This document shows, piece by piece, positions 22,695 through 30,144 of a stretch of 44,508 nucleotides of DNA; positions within the stretch are counted from its first letter, which is position 1, and every line of letters starts with the position of its first letter. This stretch comes from DRKI01 sp011051875 (lineage in GTDB: Bacteria > Desulfobacterota > Desulfobulbia > Desulfobulbales > Desulfobulbaceae). The translations under genes and the position numbers were made by a program. Under the pieces are notes generated by a model, which saw only the letters and a program-made list of their open reading frames with translations, was not told the origin of the DNA and made no database searches. Location: positions 1 through 44,508 of the forward strand of contig JALXDL010000094.1 of NCBI GenBank assembly GCA_026990385.1, in the 5' to 3' direction.

Positions 22695-24378
22695 CTGTCG
22701 TCTCCGTTGGTTGATCACGCCGCACCGGCCCGGATCGGCCCGGAGCATCTGCCTCCGGTGCGGCGCTCGTCCCGGCCGGAGCGGCTCTCGGCGCGAGCAG
22801 CCCGCCCCAGTCGGTGCGCTTCTCCATGGCCCGGCGCACCTCGGCGGGCAAGAGCTCCGGCCGGCTGGCCCGTTCGTCCCAGCCGCCGCCCAGGGCCTTG
22901 TAGAGAAAGACGGCGCTGGTGGCGATCTTGCCCCGGACCAGGGCGTACTGGTCCTGTTTTCGGGTGACCGAGCGGGTGGACTCCAGGACCCGCTGGTAGT
23001 CGATCAACCCTTCCTCGTACTGGATCAGGGACAGGTCCATGGCCTTTTGCGAGGCGGCCAGGGACTGGCGGATCGCGGCCGCCTCCTGCCGGCTCTGCCA
23101 GAACAGGCTCAGTCCGTCCTCCACCTCCCGGGCCGCGTTGAGCACGGTCTGGCGGTACTGGCTGAGGAGCTGCTGGTAGCGGGCGTCCTGGATCCGCACC
23201 TGGTTGTGCAGCCGGCCATAGTGGAAGAGTTTCCAGACAAAGGCCGGGCCAAAGACCCAGGCCACGTTGTCGCCGCCAAACAGTCCGGCCAGGTCGTCGC
23301 TGCCGGCGTCGGTCGCGTTCCAGCTCAGGCTGCCGACCAGGGTGAAGCTGGGCAGGAGATCGGCCCTGGCGATACCGATGCGGGCGCACTGGGCCGCGGC
23401 CGCCATCTCGGCCCGGCGCACGTCCGGCCGCCGCCGCAGGAGATCGGCCGGCGCGCCGATAAAGAGCGTCTCCTCCACCTTGGGAATGGCGCTGGTCCGG
23501 GACAGCAGGGGGGCCAGCTCGCCCGGCACCATCCCCAGGAGCACGGCCAGGGCATGACGGCGGGTGGCCAGCGCGGCCCGCAGCGGCGGGATGGTCGCCC
23601 GGGTGGCGGCCAGGAGTCCCTTGGCCTGGAGGACATCGAGTTCAGTGATGGTCCCCTCCTTGAACCGGTCCATGACCAGGGCCAGCCCGCTTTCCTGGAT
23701 GGCCACGTTTTTTTCGGCCAGCCGGATCCGTTCCTCCAGGGTGCAGATCTCGATGTAGAGCCGGGCCACCTCGGCGCTGAGCGAGACCATAAGGTCGTCG
23801 TAACCAGCCACGGTGGCCAGGTAGGCAGCCCGGGCCGATTCGGCGGTTCGGGCATACTTGCCCCAGAGATCCAGTTCCCAACCCAGGTCGAAGCCGAAGG
23901 AGGCCTGGTCGTAGCTGCGGGGCGGGCCCAGGGCCTTGGGCTGGCCGATGGTGCTCAGCGAGCCCTTGGCCTCCTGGACCTGGGGAAAGACCGTGGCCGC
24001 TGCCAGGCCGAGCCGGGCCCGGGCCTCGATGATGCGCAGGGCCGCGGTCTGGAGGTTGAGGTTCTGGCGGAAACAGCGTGTGATGAGGCGGTCAAGGATC
24101 GGGTCGTGAAATTGGCGCCACCAGAGGCGGGACGCTTTCGGTGAGCTGGTCCTGAACAGGGGATGGTCCCCCTCGAGCCAGGAGCGGGGCAGGTCCATGG
24201 ACGGCGGGTGAAACTCCGGTCCCACCCTGGTGCAGCCGCTGGTTCCTGCCAACAGGGCCGCGGTGAGCAGAAGAACGAGAACCCGTCCGGCCGGTTTTGC
24301 GCGGCGCACCGGCAACAACCGGTGGCAAGACAGGGAAGCGCTGTTCCTGGCTGGCTTCCTTGTATTCTCCCGGGCCAC
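22684..24378 (-). CDS. NodT/OprM-family outer-membrane efflux lipoprotein
   Basis: 564 aa outer-membrane factor (TolC superfamily). From the GTG start at 24378 (GAGGTGA six bases upstream) the N-terminus has a basic region, a hydrophobic stretch VLVLLLTAALLAGTSGC and a likely lipidated Cys, then the family start VGPEFHPPSMDLPRSW. Two repeats of long helices with YDDLMVSLSAEVARLYIEI and the NodT landmark RRRPDVRRAEMAAAAQ follow. The C-terminal 45 residues, rich in Arg, Ala and Pro, are longer than usual. First gene of the efflux operon. An ATG-led extension to 24480 is possible but has no SD. Confidence 0.88.
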   Translation of the reverse strand: MARENTRKPARNSASLSCHRLLPVRRAKPAGRVLVLLLTAALLAGTSGCTRVGPEFHPPSMDLPRSWLEGDHPLFRTSSPKASRLWWRQFHDPILDRLITRCFRQNLNLQTAALRIIEARARLGLAAATVFPQVQEAKGSLSTIGQPKALGPPRSYDQASFGFDLGWELDLWGKYARTAESARAAYLATVAGYDDLMVSLSAEVARLYIEICTLEERIRLAEKNVAIQESGLALVMDRFKEGTITELDVLQAKGLLAATRATIPPLRAALATRRHALAVLLGMVPGELAPLLSRTSAIPKVEETLFIGAPADLLRRRPDVRRAEMAAAAQCARIGIARADLLPSFTLVGSLSWNATDAGSDDLAGLFGGDNVAWVFGPAFVWKLFHYGRLHNQVRIQDARYQQLLSQYRQTVLNAAREVEDGLSLFWQSRQEAAAIRQSLAASQKAMDLSLIQYEEGLIDYQRVLESTRSVTRKQDQYALVRGKIATSAVFLYKALGGGWDERASRPELLPAEVRRAMEKRTDWGGLLAPRAAPAGTSAAPEADAPGRSGPVRRDQPTETTDGQ

Positions 24379-24815
24379 GTTTGTCACCTCTCTTTGCCTG
24401 GGGACGGTTTGGCATGTGAGCGCCATCCGCTGCCACAGCCGGAATTGGCCGTCTCTTGTCAGTACGGGCGAGAGTGTCAATCCGACGCCTAATTTCCCCG
24501 GTGGAGGGAATAACGTCTTCTATTGTGAGGTGGACCCCATTGTCAAGACAGTTTTGAGCCCAAATTAAGCATTTTTCGGTACCCCAACACCCCTCTTGCA
24601 CAGGCGCTGTTCTTTGACAATTCATCTGATCCTGTTCTCCAGTAGTTGCTTCCCCCGGAGGGTAGGGCAACCGCTGGGGTTCCCGGAAAACCCAAAACAT
24701 CCCGGGCAACGCTACCGGTTGACGCTCAAGGGCCGCGGCATCAGGGCCATGCTGGCAGGACGGCAATCATGACCCCGGCATGTACCCTGTTCGGCAGTGC
24801 TTCGCAGATAATAAT
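24379..24815. other. Intergenic region upstream of efflux operon
   Basis: About 440 bases without a gene. It holds two perfect TTGACA hexamers on the minus strand, at about 24473-24478 and 24540-24545, candidate -35 boxes for the efflux operon with only weak -10 partners. The 24520-24560 stretch (TGTGAGGTGGACCCCATTG) looks like the end of an IS3-family element, but no partner end was found. Bases 24760-24815 are near-identical to 26636-26690, i.e. duplicated along with the cassette. Confidence 0.4.
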
Positions 24816-24857
24816 AAAAAAAAACACCCCGGCCGCAGGAGCGACCGGGGTGTTTTT
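24816..24857 (-). terminator. Terminator of small membrane protein gene, copy 2
   Basis: The same GCAGGAGC-core hairpin as copy 1, with one mismatch in the stem (A in GCGACCGGGG), flanked by A9 and T5. Confidence 0.8.
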
Positions 24858-24882
24858 GTCTCTGTCTTTGTGAGGCCGGGAT

Positions 24883-25086
24883 TTACATGCCGAGGACGGC
24901 GCCAAACCATGCCTTGGCCAGGGCGATGGGACCGCCGGTCATGACCATGGCGCTGGCCAGGCTGGCAAAGGCCCACAGGCCGACAATTGCACCTGCGGCT
25001 GCCATGGAGACGAGGGCGCCTCTCGAGACCTCGGCCTGGGTGTTGACGGTGCTCTGAATACGGGTTCTGGTGGTTGCTGCGGTCAT
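24883..25086 (-). CDS. Small membrane protein, triplicated cassette copy 2
   Basis: 67 aa, identical to copy 1 except Ile for Val at residue 10. Same SD, same sigma-54-type promoter, same tandem palindromes and terminator. One dominant hydrophobic helix (about residues 24-50). The terminator and about 55 bases beyond it are shared with copy 3 but not copy 1, so copies 2 and 3 are likely the most recent duplication. Function unknown. Confidence 0.8.
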   Translation of the reverse strand: MTAATTRTRIQSTVNTQAEVSRGALVSMAAAGAIVGLWAFASLASAMVMTGGPIALAKAWFGAVLGM

Positions 25087-25155
25087 GATCGTTCCTCCTG
25101 GCTATGTTGTCAATCGGGTGTTTCCGTGGAATGTTTTCCTGTTTTCCTTTCTTAC

Positions 25156-25171
25156 TGCTATTCGCGTGCCA
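25156..25171 (-). promoter_or_regulatory. Sigma-54 promoter, cassette copy 2
   Basis: Minus strand TGGCACGCGAATAGCA, identical to copy 1, 70 bases upstream of the ATG. Confidence 0.75.
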
Positions 25172-25225
25172 TGTAAAAAAGTTCAATGATTCCAAGGAAA
25201 GTCGTGGATTGACCCTCCTCCTCCC

Positions 25226-25259
25226 TGCCAAAATGGCATGCGTGTCTGCCAGGATGGCA
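25226..25259. promoter_or_regulatory. Tandem enhancer-like palindromes, cassette copy 2
   Basis: TGCCAAAATGGCA (25226-25238) and TGCCAGGATGGCA (25247-25259), 21 bases apart, identical in sequence and position to copy 1. Homology with the other copies stops soon after, near 25300. Confidence 0.65.
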
Positions 25260-25391
25260 CAATACAGGCTCCCTGCTTTACCCCCCTTGCCTTTAGCGGT
25301 AACATTGATAAATAAAAATGGTACGCGCAGGAGGAGGATGAGGTGGACGCTGGGGCGTGGGAACCAGAAGAAACCAGAAGAACCAGCAACG

Positions 25392-25802
25392 TCAGACAAT
25401 ATGCACATTCAATTCGGAAACCCGTGTGAATGTCTTGTCACCGGTGAGAAATACAGAGGTGTTATGAGGTAATTCCAGAGCACAGGCTGCCTGTAAGGCA
25501 TCCGGTGTCCTGAGATTATAGTTGACGCGCAGCCATAAAGCTTTTTCGATCACTTCGGGGAGCAGATCAATGATAACCAGCTCCTGCCGGGCAAAAAAAG
25601 ATCTGTACTGTTCAATGATATGATAGTCCTGATTGCGGAGAGGATGAACAAGACATTCCAGTATGCTGAGACGTGAAACCGCAATACTTGCATCCGGGTT
25701 GTTTTTCGTAATATGGCGTATTTTTTCCTGTAGTTGACGGCAAAACGGCTCGTTGGCCTCAATGAGATATATGACGATACATGCGTCAAAAAATAGATTC
25801 AT
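25392..25802 (-). CDS. PIN-domain toxin, VapC-like ribonuclease
   Basis: 136 aa PIN-domain protein. The first acidic residue is in MNLFFDACIVIYLIE (D7), the second in SRLSILECLVHPL (E about 49), and the third and fourth in NLRTPDALQAACALE (D about 100) and VFLTGDKTF (D about 121). Four conserved acidic residues coordinate metal for RNA cleavage. The antitoxin gene lies immediately upstream, its stop overlapping the toxin start by four bases (25799-25802). Typical VapC proteins cleave tRNA or rRNA; the target here is unknown. Lower GC than the flanking core genes suggests acquisition. Confidence 0.88.
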   Translation of the reverse strand: MNLFFDACIVIYLIEANEPFCRQLQEKIRHITKNNPDASIAVSRLSILECLVHPLRNQDYHIIEQYRSFFARQELVIIDLLPEVIEKALWLRVNYNLRTPDALQAACALELPHNTSVFLTGDKTFTRVSELNVHIV

Positions 25803-26080
25803 CTCTCGTCCCAGCCGTCACGCTCACTATCAAGAAGAGTATCCAGCTCCCTCCTGCTTTTATGACCTGATGCTTTTTTGCTGACAACCCATTGTAATAA
25901 GCTATTGGTTTTCGGCTTTACGGCGTGGCGGGTTTTGGTAAGTTGGGCATAGTGTGCCTCTGAAAGGACAACACAGGTGGGGGTATTATTTTTAATGATA
26001 TGGACAGGGCCATTTTTTAAAGCTAATTCAATGGCTTTGACACCTCTTCGTTTGATTTCCCGGGCTGGTAACGTGTTCAT
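25799..26080 (-). CDS. Phd/YefM-type antitoxin
   Basis: 93 aa. The N-terminal 55 residues (AREIKRRGVKAIELALKNG, PVHIIKNNTPTCVVLSEAHY) match the Phd/YefM DNA-binding fold; the charged C-terminus (SRRELDTLLDSERDGWDER) would wrap the PIN toxin. ATG 26080 has GAGGAG upstream and a good promoter 30-60 bases away. An in-frame open region continues upstream to 26710 but crosses the promoter and has no coding character, so the short form is chosen. Neutralises the toxin and represses the pair's own promoter (family knowledge). Confidence 0.85.
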   Translation of the reverse strand: MNTLPAREIKRRGVKAIELALKNGPVHIIKNNTPTCVVLSEAHYAQLTKTRHAVKPKTNSLLQWVVSKKASGHKSRRELDTLLDSERDGWDER

Positions 26081-26110
26081 GCTTTTCTCCTCTGTAACAT
26101 TACAGTACTT

Positions 26111-26139
26111 AATGTAGTACCTGAAAAAGTACTTGTCAA
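26111..26139 (-). promoter_or_regulatory. Promoter and likely operator of the toxin-antitoxin pair
   Basis: Minus strand TTGACA (26134-26139), 17-base spacer, TACATT (26111-26116). The region contains three GTACT repeats (two within AAGTACT, one GGTACTAC) overlapping the promoter, which are plausible autorepressor half-sites. Confidence 0.6.
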
Positions 26140-26172
26140 TGGTGAGTGATTCGTGGCTGGCCGGTTTGTTGG

Positions 26173-26219
26173 GGACGCAGGAGCGTCCGGTTAGGTTCCC
26201 ACGCTGGAGCGTGGGTAAC
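26173..26219. repeat. Two REP-like hairpins
   Basis: GGACGC-AGGA-GCGTCC (about 26173-26188) and TTCCCACGCTGGAGCGTGGGTAA (about 26194-26217), the second a near-perfect hairpin. Both show the GC-NGGA-GC core seen elsewhere in the window. They lie in the 321-base gap between the antitoxin gene and the 64-aa protein gene; a further inverted repeat (AGGCC..CCGGC / GCCGG..GGCCT) spans about 26254-26290. Confidence 0.5.
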
Positions 26220-26401
26220 CCTTCACCAGCACACCATATTTGTACGGTCAGGCCACCCGGCATACTGATCGCGTATAGCCGGGCGGCCTGCCTGCCCAGG
26301 TAAGCTAGACTCCGAATCTGACGCACTGGTAAACGGTTACAGGCCTTAAAATATGGAACTATGTTGCCCTTGGTGAACGATTCCGAAGAAAGAGCCAACC
26401 T

Positions 26402-26596
26402 ATGAGCCAGAAAACAAAAGAGACCGGGAAGCGGAAACAGAGAGACCCGGACCTGGCCAATGCGGAAATCGCCATTAAGCGGGCTGCGCAAAGGGCACGC
26501 GAGAACGCCCGCAAGGCCGGAGTGCCGGTGGTGATTATGAAAAACGGTGAGATCGTGGAAGAGACTGATACCGGGCATACGCGCCCAATCCATTGA
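26402..26596 (+). CDS. Small charged hypothetical protein
   Basis: 64 aa. The first half is a highly charged helix (KETGKRKQRDPDLANAEIAIKRAAQRARENARKAG), followed by a short beta segment VPVVIMKNGEIVEE. I recognise the pattern AEIAxKRAAxxARxxAxxAGVPVVIxKNGxIVE from small proteins scattered in many genomes, often in accessory DNA, but no function is known to me. The SD is weak (AAGAAAGAG). It sits between the toxin-antitoxin pair and MITE copy 2. Confidence 0.6.
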   Translation: MSQKTKETGKRKQRDPDLANAEIAIKRAAQRARENARKAGVPVVIMKNGEIVEETDTGHTRPIH

Positions 26597-26690
26597 TAAA
26601 TGGGGGACGGGGTGAAATATAGACACGTCTGGAAGGGCGGAAATCATGACCCCGGCATGTAACCCGTTCAGCAGTGCTTCGCAGATAATG

Positions 26691-27071
26691 CAGACCTCGT
26701 AACACACCAATAAATATGGTTGTATTTTTGGACAATCTATTTCTCATTATTCCTTACCCATAATCCTCCATGCCCGCAGAGCGGGCACAACCAATGTGAC
26801 ACCGCAGAGCGGTGTCACGAGGTTGAGGTACGCCCGGAGTTTAGAGGAAAACCTTGAGGGTGCTTGCTCTTGTTGCACCGCTCTGCGGTGCAACACCTCA
26901 CCAGGCGCTCTGCGCCATTTACGTAATGCTCCTGTTGGCAGTTTTCAGTAGTCAGTAACTGAAAACTGCCAACTGATAACTCAGACCGCCTTATGTCCAA
27001 TTACCATGTAATATCTTGATATATCTAGATGTTACAAATAGGTTGCCGTGCTATCTATTTAACGAGGTCTG
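26691..27071. mobile_element. MITE-like non-autonomous element, copy 2 (381 bp)
   Basis: Same ends CAGACCTCGT / ACGAGGTCTG as copy 1, flanked by a 5-bp duplication TAATG (26686-26690 and 27072-27076). The interior is colinear with copy 1 with scattered substitutions, so the two are not a very recent pair. It is inserted in duplicated sequence directly beyond the terminator of cassette copy 3: removing the element and one TAATG restores GCAGATAATGAAAAAAACAC, which parallels the copy 2 sequence at about 24804-24827. Confidence 0.88.
26771..26916. repeat. Four GCAGAGC-core hairpins inside MITE copy 2
   Basis: TGCCCGC-AGA-GCGGGCA (26771-26787), GTGACACCGC-AGA-GCGGTGTCAC (26796-26818), TGTTGCACCGC-TCT-GCGGTGCAACA (about 26871-26895) and GGCGC-TCT-GCGCC (about 26904-26916). 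All four stems remain perfect although the spacer sequences differ from copy 1. Confidence 0.8.
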
Positions 27072-27076
27072 TAATG

Positions 27077-27112
27077 AAAAAAACACCCCGATCGCAGGAG
27101 CGACCGGGGTGG
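27077..27112 (-). terminator. Terminator of small membrane protein gene, copy 3
   Basis: Hairpin AACACCCCGATCGC-AGGA-GCGACCGGGGTG, one mismatch in the stem. The T run that copies 1 and 2 show on the gene side is changed to GGTGTCTGTT, but the run of seven A on the far side, which is the U tract for minus-strand transcripts, is kept. Confidence 0.7.
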
Positions 27113-27144
27113 TGTCTGTTGCATTCTTTGTGGGGAGCCGGGGC

Positions 27145-27348
27145 TTACATGCCGAGGACGGCGCCAAACCATGCCTTGGCCAGGGCAATGGGGCCGCCGG
27201 TCATGACCATGGCGCTGGCCAGGCTGGCAAAGGCCCACAGGCCGACAACCGCACCTGCGGCTGCCATGGAGACGAGGGCGCCTCTCGAGACCTCGGCCTG
27301 GGTGTTGACGGTGCTCTGAACACGGGTTCTGGTGGTTGCTGCGGTCAT
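27145..27348 (-). CDS. Small membrane protein, triplicated cassette copy 3
   Basis: 67 aa, identical to copy 1 except Val for Ile at residue 34. Same strong SD, sigma-54-type promoter and palindromes. It is divergent from the thioredoxin-like selenoprotein gene, whose start lies 294 bases away. The protein is maintained almost unchanged although spacer DNA between copies has diverged, which suggests selection on all copies or recent gene conversion. Confidence 0.8.
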   Translation of the reverse strand: MTAATTRTRVQSTVNTQAEVSRGALVSMAAAGAVVGLWAFASLASAMVMTGGPIALAKAWFGAVLGM

Positions 27349-27417
27349 GATCGTTCCTCCTGGCTATGTTGTCAATCGGGTGTTTCCGTGGAATGTTTCC
27401 CTGTTTGTCTTCCTTAC

Positions 27418-27433
27418 TGCTATTCACGTGCCA
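27418..27433 (-). promoter_or_regulatory. Sigma-54 promoter, cassette copy 3
   Basis: Minus strand TGGCACGTGAATAGCA; the only change from the other copies is in the non-conserved N4 spacer, which supports a sigma-54 reading. Confidence 0.75.
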
Positions 27434-27487
27434 TATAAAAAAGTTCAATGATTCCAAGGAAAGTCGTGGATTGATCCTCCTGCTCCC

Positions 27488-27521
27488 TGCCAAAATGGCA
27501 TGCGTGTCTGCCAGGATGGCA
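27488..27521. promoter_or_regulatory. Tandem enhancer-like palindromes, cassette copy 3
   Basis: TGCCAAAATGGCA (27488-27500) and TGCCAGGATGGCA (27509-27521), identical to copies 1 and 2. As the selenoprotein gene is divergent and close, the bound activator could also affect it. Confidence 0.65.
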
Positions 27522-27642
27522 CAATAGAGGCTCCCTGTTCTTTACACTGCCTGCCTTTGCCGGTAGATTGTGAGGCAAACAACAGCAGAAACATGGCTCG
27601 TTCCCCGGCCCGGGAGAAGGGCACGAACAGGAGGAGGATACA

Positions 27643-27960
27643 ATGGAGCAGGGAATCAGGATCGAATGTCTTTTTGCCCCGGGGTGCGGATCGCGCGAGC
27701 ACACCCTGGCCCTGGCCGCCGAGGTGGCGGAGTCCCTGGGTCTGGATGCGAAGATCGAGGAGACGGTCATCAGCACGGCCGAGGATGCGGCCAGGTGCCG
27801 CTTTCTCGGTTCGCCGTCTGTGCGTGTCAATGGCCGGGATATCGAGCCGGGCGCGGACAACCGAACAGACTTCGGCATGGGCTGACGCGTTTACCGTGAC
27901 GAGGCGGGCCGCTTCGGCAAGATCATTCCCAGGGAGCTGCTCCTCCGTGCCCTGGCCTGA
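27643..27960 (+). CDS. Small thioredoxin-like selenoprotein (Sec at codon 81)
   Basis: 105 aa when the TGA at 27883-27885 is decoded as Sec. The N-terminus IECLFAPGCGSREH gives a thioredoxin-like first strand and Cys-containing loop; FLGSPSVRVNGRDIEPGADN is the cis-Pro region. Conventional calling would stop at DFGMG, but the frame continues URVYRDEAGRFGKIIPRELLLRALA, which is exactly the conserved C-terminal tail (G-x-x-C/U-R-V-Y) of a family of small (seleno)proteins related to thioredoxin folds. A SECIS-like hairpin follows. SD GGAGGAGG precedes ATG 27643. Substrate unknown; redox or mercury/organometal chemistry is possible by analogy. Confidence 0.82.
27883..27916 (+). promoter_or_regulatory. 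Candidate bacterial SECIS element with UGA
   Basis: From the UGA (27883-27885), 20 bases lead to the loop GGGCC (27906-27910), closed by a six-pair stem CGAGGC/GCUUCG (27900-27905 with 27911-27916, one G-U pair). Loop position and GG start agree with the bacterial SECIS consensus. Confidence 0.65.
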
Positions 27961-27986
27961 AGGCGGGTGCCCGGCGAAATATCCCC

Positions 27987-28643
27987 ATGCTGACTTCTCC
28001 CTGCATTGTCCTTGACTTCGAGACCACCGGTCTTTCCCCGCAGCATGGGGACCGGGCCATCGAGATCGGCGCGGTGGTCATCGAAAACGGGATCGTGGTC
28101 GACTCCTTCCAGGGCCTGATGAATCCGGGCTTTGCCATCAGCTCCTTTATCGAGTCCTACACCGGCATCAGCAACGAGATGGTCGCCTCGGCGCCGCCCT
28201 GCGGGGAGGTCATGGCGCAGTTTGCGGATTTTATCGGTGATCTTCCCCTGGTCGCCCACAACGCCACCTTTGACAGGCGGTTTCTGGATGCCGAACTGGC
28301 GGCCATCGGCAGGAAGCGGCGGGCCGAGATGGCGTGCTCCATGCTGGCCGCCCGCCGCGTTTTCCCGGATGCGCCCAACCACCGCCTCGGCACCCTGGTC
28401 CGCTACTGCGGCCTGCCCACGGACGGCACCTTCCACCGGGCCCTTGCCGATGCCCAGATGGCCGCCCACCTCTGGCAGGCCATGATCGACGAGATCAGCG
28501 GCAGGTATCGTCTCCGGGATGTCTCCTTTGACCTGATGTGCAGGTTGTCGCGCGTGCCCAAGGCCAGGGTCCCCGCCTTCCTGGCCCGGGCCGCCGCCGG
28601 GGCATGCGGAGAGGAGGGCATCTCCGGCCACGCAGCAGGATAA
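27987..28643 (+). CDS. DnaQ-like 3'-5' exonuclease (DEDDh family)
   Basis: 218 aa. Exonuclease motif I DFETTG (D10, E12), motif II HNATFDRRFLDAEL, motif III HRALADAQMAAHLW with the His-x4-Asp pair of the DEDDh class. The polymerase III epsilon proofreading domain is about 180 residues; this stand-alone form adds about 40 C-terminal residues. It could proofread, trim DNA ends or act on RNA; the class cannot be narrowed further. It starts 26 bases after the selenoprotein stop. Confidence 0.88.
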   Translation: MLTSPCIVLDFETTGLSPQHGDRAIEIGAVVIENGIVVDSFQGLMNPGFAISSFIESYTGISNEMVASAPPCGEVMAQFADFIGDLPLVAHNATFDRRFLDAELAAIGRKRRAEMACSMLAARRVFPDAPNHRLGTLVRYCGLPTDGTFHRALADAQMAAHLWQAMIDEISGRYRLRDVSFDLMCRLSRVPKARVPAFLARAAAGACGEEGISGHAAG

Positions 28644-28722
28644 AGAGAGTTCGCTTGAGTCTGTCCATTTCACCGGAAAGATCACGGTGCTTGCAGGATT
28701 GAAGGCCGGTAGCATCGAAGCA

Positions 28723-28765
28723 CAAAAAAAAGGGACAAGCCCCGGGAGGCGGGGGCTTGTCCCTG
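28723..28765 (-). terminator. Rho-independent terminator of tRNA-Leu(UAA)
   Basis: Minus strand hairpin AGGGACAAGCCCC..GGGGCTTGTCCCT followed by a run of eight T, immediately after the tRNA gene. Confidence 0.85.
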
Positions 28766-28773
28766 TGGTGTCC

Positions 28774-28860
28774 TGGTGCCCGGAGCGAGGGTCGAACTCG
28801 CACAGTCAGATGACCGAGGGATTTTAAGTCCCTTGCGTCTACCAGTTCCGCCATCCGGGC
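28774..28860 (-). tRNA. tRNA-Leu (UAA)
   Basis: 87 bases with encoded CCA. Acceptor GCCCGGA pairs with TCCGGGC; the anticodon loop CTTAAAA has anticodon TAA; a long variable arm and the T-loop GTTCGAC are present, as expected for a class II leucine tRNA. Confidence 0.96.
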
Positions 28861-28871
28861 AGGTCGGCGCT

Positions 28872-28900
28872 ACTGTACACATGGAGGGCCTGTTTGTCAA
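28872..28900 (-). promoter_or_regulatory. Promoter of tRNA-Leu(UAA)
   Basis: Minus strand TTGACA (28895-28900), 17-base spacer, TACAGT (28872-28877), 11 bases before the tRNA 5' end. Confidence 0.7.
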
Positions 28901-29119
28901 TCAGTGGCGGCAGGTGCTTATCTGTAGATTTTTCGTGAAGTTCTGTGCTATCCTGTAGCATAATAGCCGCTGTTGCGGTCCCTGCCGGCCGGGAAGAACA
29001 CCCTGCGACCGGGTTGGCCGGCTGTCGGCAGGAGGAATGTGAAAGCGCCTGGAGATGACGAATTCCGGTATTCGTTTACCCGGGTCGGCAGATCGTGAGA
29101 TGTACAGCGTATCCGGGAA

Positions 29120-30106
29120 ATGAGACGGGTTTTTTTTATATTCAGCCTGCTGCTGCTCATCCTGCTGGGCGGCACGTTTGGCTACATGTTCTTTGAGAAC
29201 ACCAGCTTCTGGGATGGTCTCTATCTCACCGTCATCACCATCACCACGGTCGGGTACGGCGACCTGGTGCCCATTCACACCTCGGGCAAGATCTTTACCG
29301 TCTTTCTTGTCTTTGCCGGCGTCAGCCTGGTGATGTATATCTTTGGCCGGATCACCGAGACCATGATCGAGGGCGGTCTGCGCAGAATTGTGGAGAGGAG
29401 GAAAATGGACAAGAAAGTCGCCCGGCTGCGGGATCACTACATTGTCTGCGGATTCGGACGGATCGGCAAGGTGATCAGCAAGATCCTCAAGGAGAACAAC
29501 CGGCCGTTCGTGGTCATCGACAAGGACATCGAGGAGCTGAAAGAGGTGGAACGGCGGGGCTATATAGAGCTCCAGGGCGAGGCCTCTGACGATGACACCC
29601 TCCTGACCGCGGGTATCAAGCGCGCCCGGGGCCTGATCGCCGTGGTCTCCTCGGATGCCGACAACCTCTACATCACGCTGACCGCGCGCGGCCTTAACCC
29701 GGACCTCTTCATCCTCGCCCGTTCCAGCGGGGTCAACGGCGTGGAGAAGAAACTCATGCGGGCCGGGGCCTCCAAGGTGATCTCGCCCTACTATATCGGC
29801 GCCCGCCGCATGGCCCAGCTCATCGTCCGGCCCACGGTCATGGATTTTATCGATCTCACCATGCACGCGGGCGACCTGGGCCTGCGCATGGAGGAACTCC
29901 TGGTCTCGAAGAGGGCCTCTATTGCCAACAAGAAACTGCAGGAGTCGGGAATCAGGAAAAACTATGACGTGATCGTGGTCGCCATCAAGCGGGAAGACGG
30001 CCAGATGCTCTTCAATCCCAAGCCGGATACCATGATCCTGCCCGGCGACATCATGATCGTGCTGGGCGAGCACGATCACATCACCGCCCTGGAGAAGGAG
30101 GTCTGA
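29120..30106 (+). CDS. Potassium channel with RCK (TrkA-N/TrkA-C) domains
   Basis: 328 aa, MthK/GsuK-like. Two membrane helices (about residues 3-22 and 60-82) flank the pore loop with the selectivity filter TTVGYGD near 42-48. The cytoplasmic part has a Rossmann RCK domain (IVCGFGRIGKVISKIL, then VVIDKD) and a C-terminal TrkA-C domain ending LGEHDHITALEKEV. It conducts K+ gated by nucleotide or divalent cation binding at the RCK ring (family knowledge). ATG 29120 has a weak SD. It is a lone gene, with the next gene convergent at its end. Confidence 0.93.
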   Translation: MRRVFFIFSLLLLILLGGTFGYMFFENTSFWDGLYLTVITITTVGYGDLVPIHTSGKIFTVFLVFAGVSLVMYIFGRITETMIEGGLRRIVERRKMDKKVARLRDHYIVCGFGRIGKVISKILKENNRPFVVIDKDIEELKEVERRGYIELQGEASDDDTLLTAGIKRARGLIAVVSSDADNLYITLTARGLNPDLFILARSSGVNGVEKKLMRAGASKVISPYYIGARRMAQLIVRPTVMDFIDLTMHAGDLGLRMEELLVSKRASIANKKLQESGIRKNYDVIVVAIKREDGQMLFNPKPDTMILPGDIMIVLGEHDHITALEKEV

Positions 30107-30144
30107 ACGGGGGATCGGGGGGCGACGGCCGACGGTCTTCCTGC

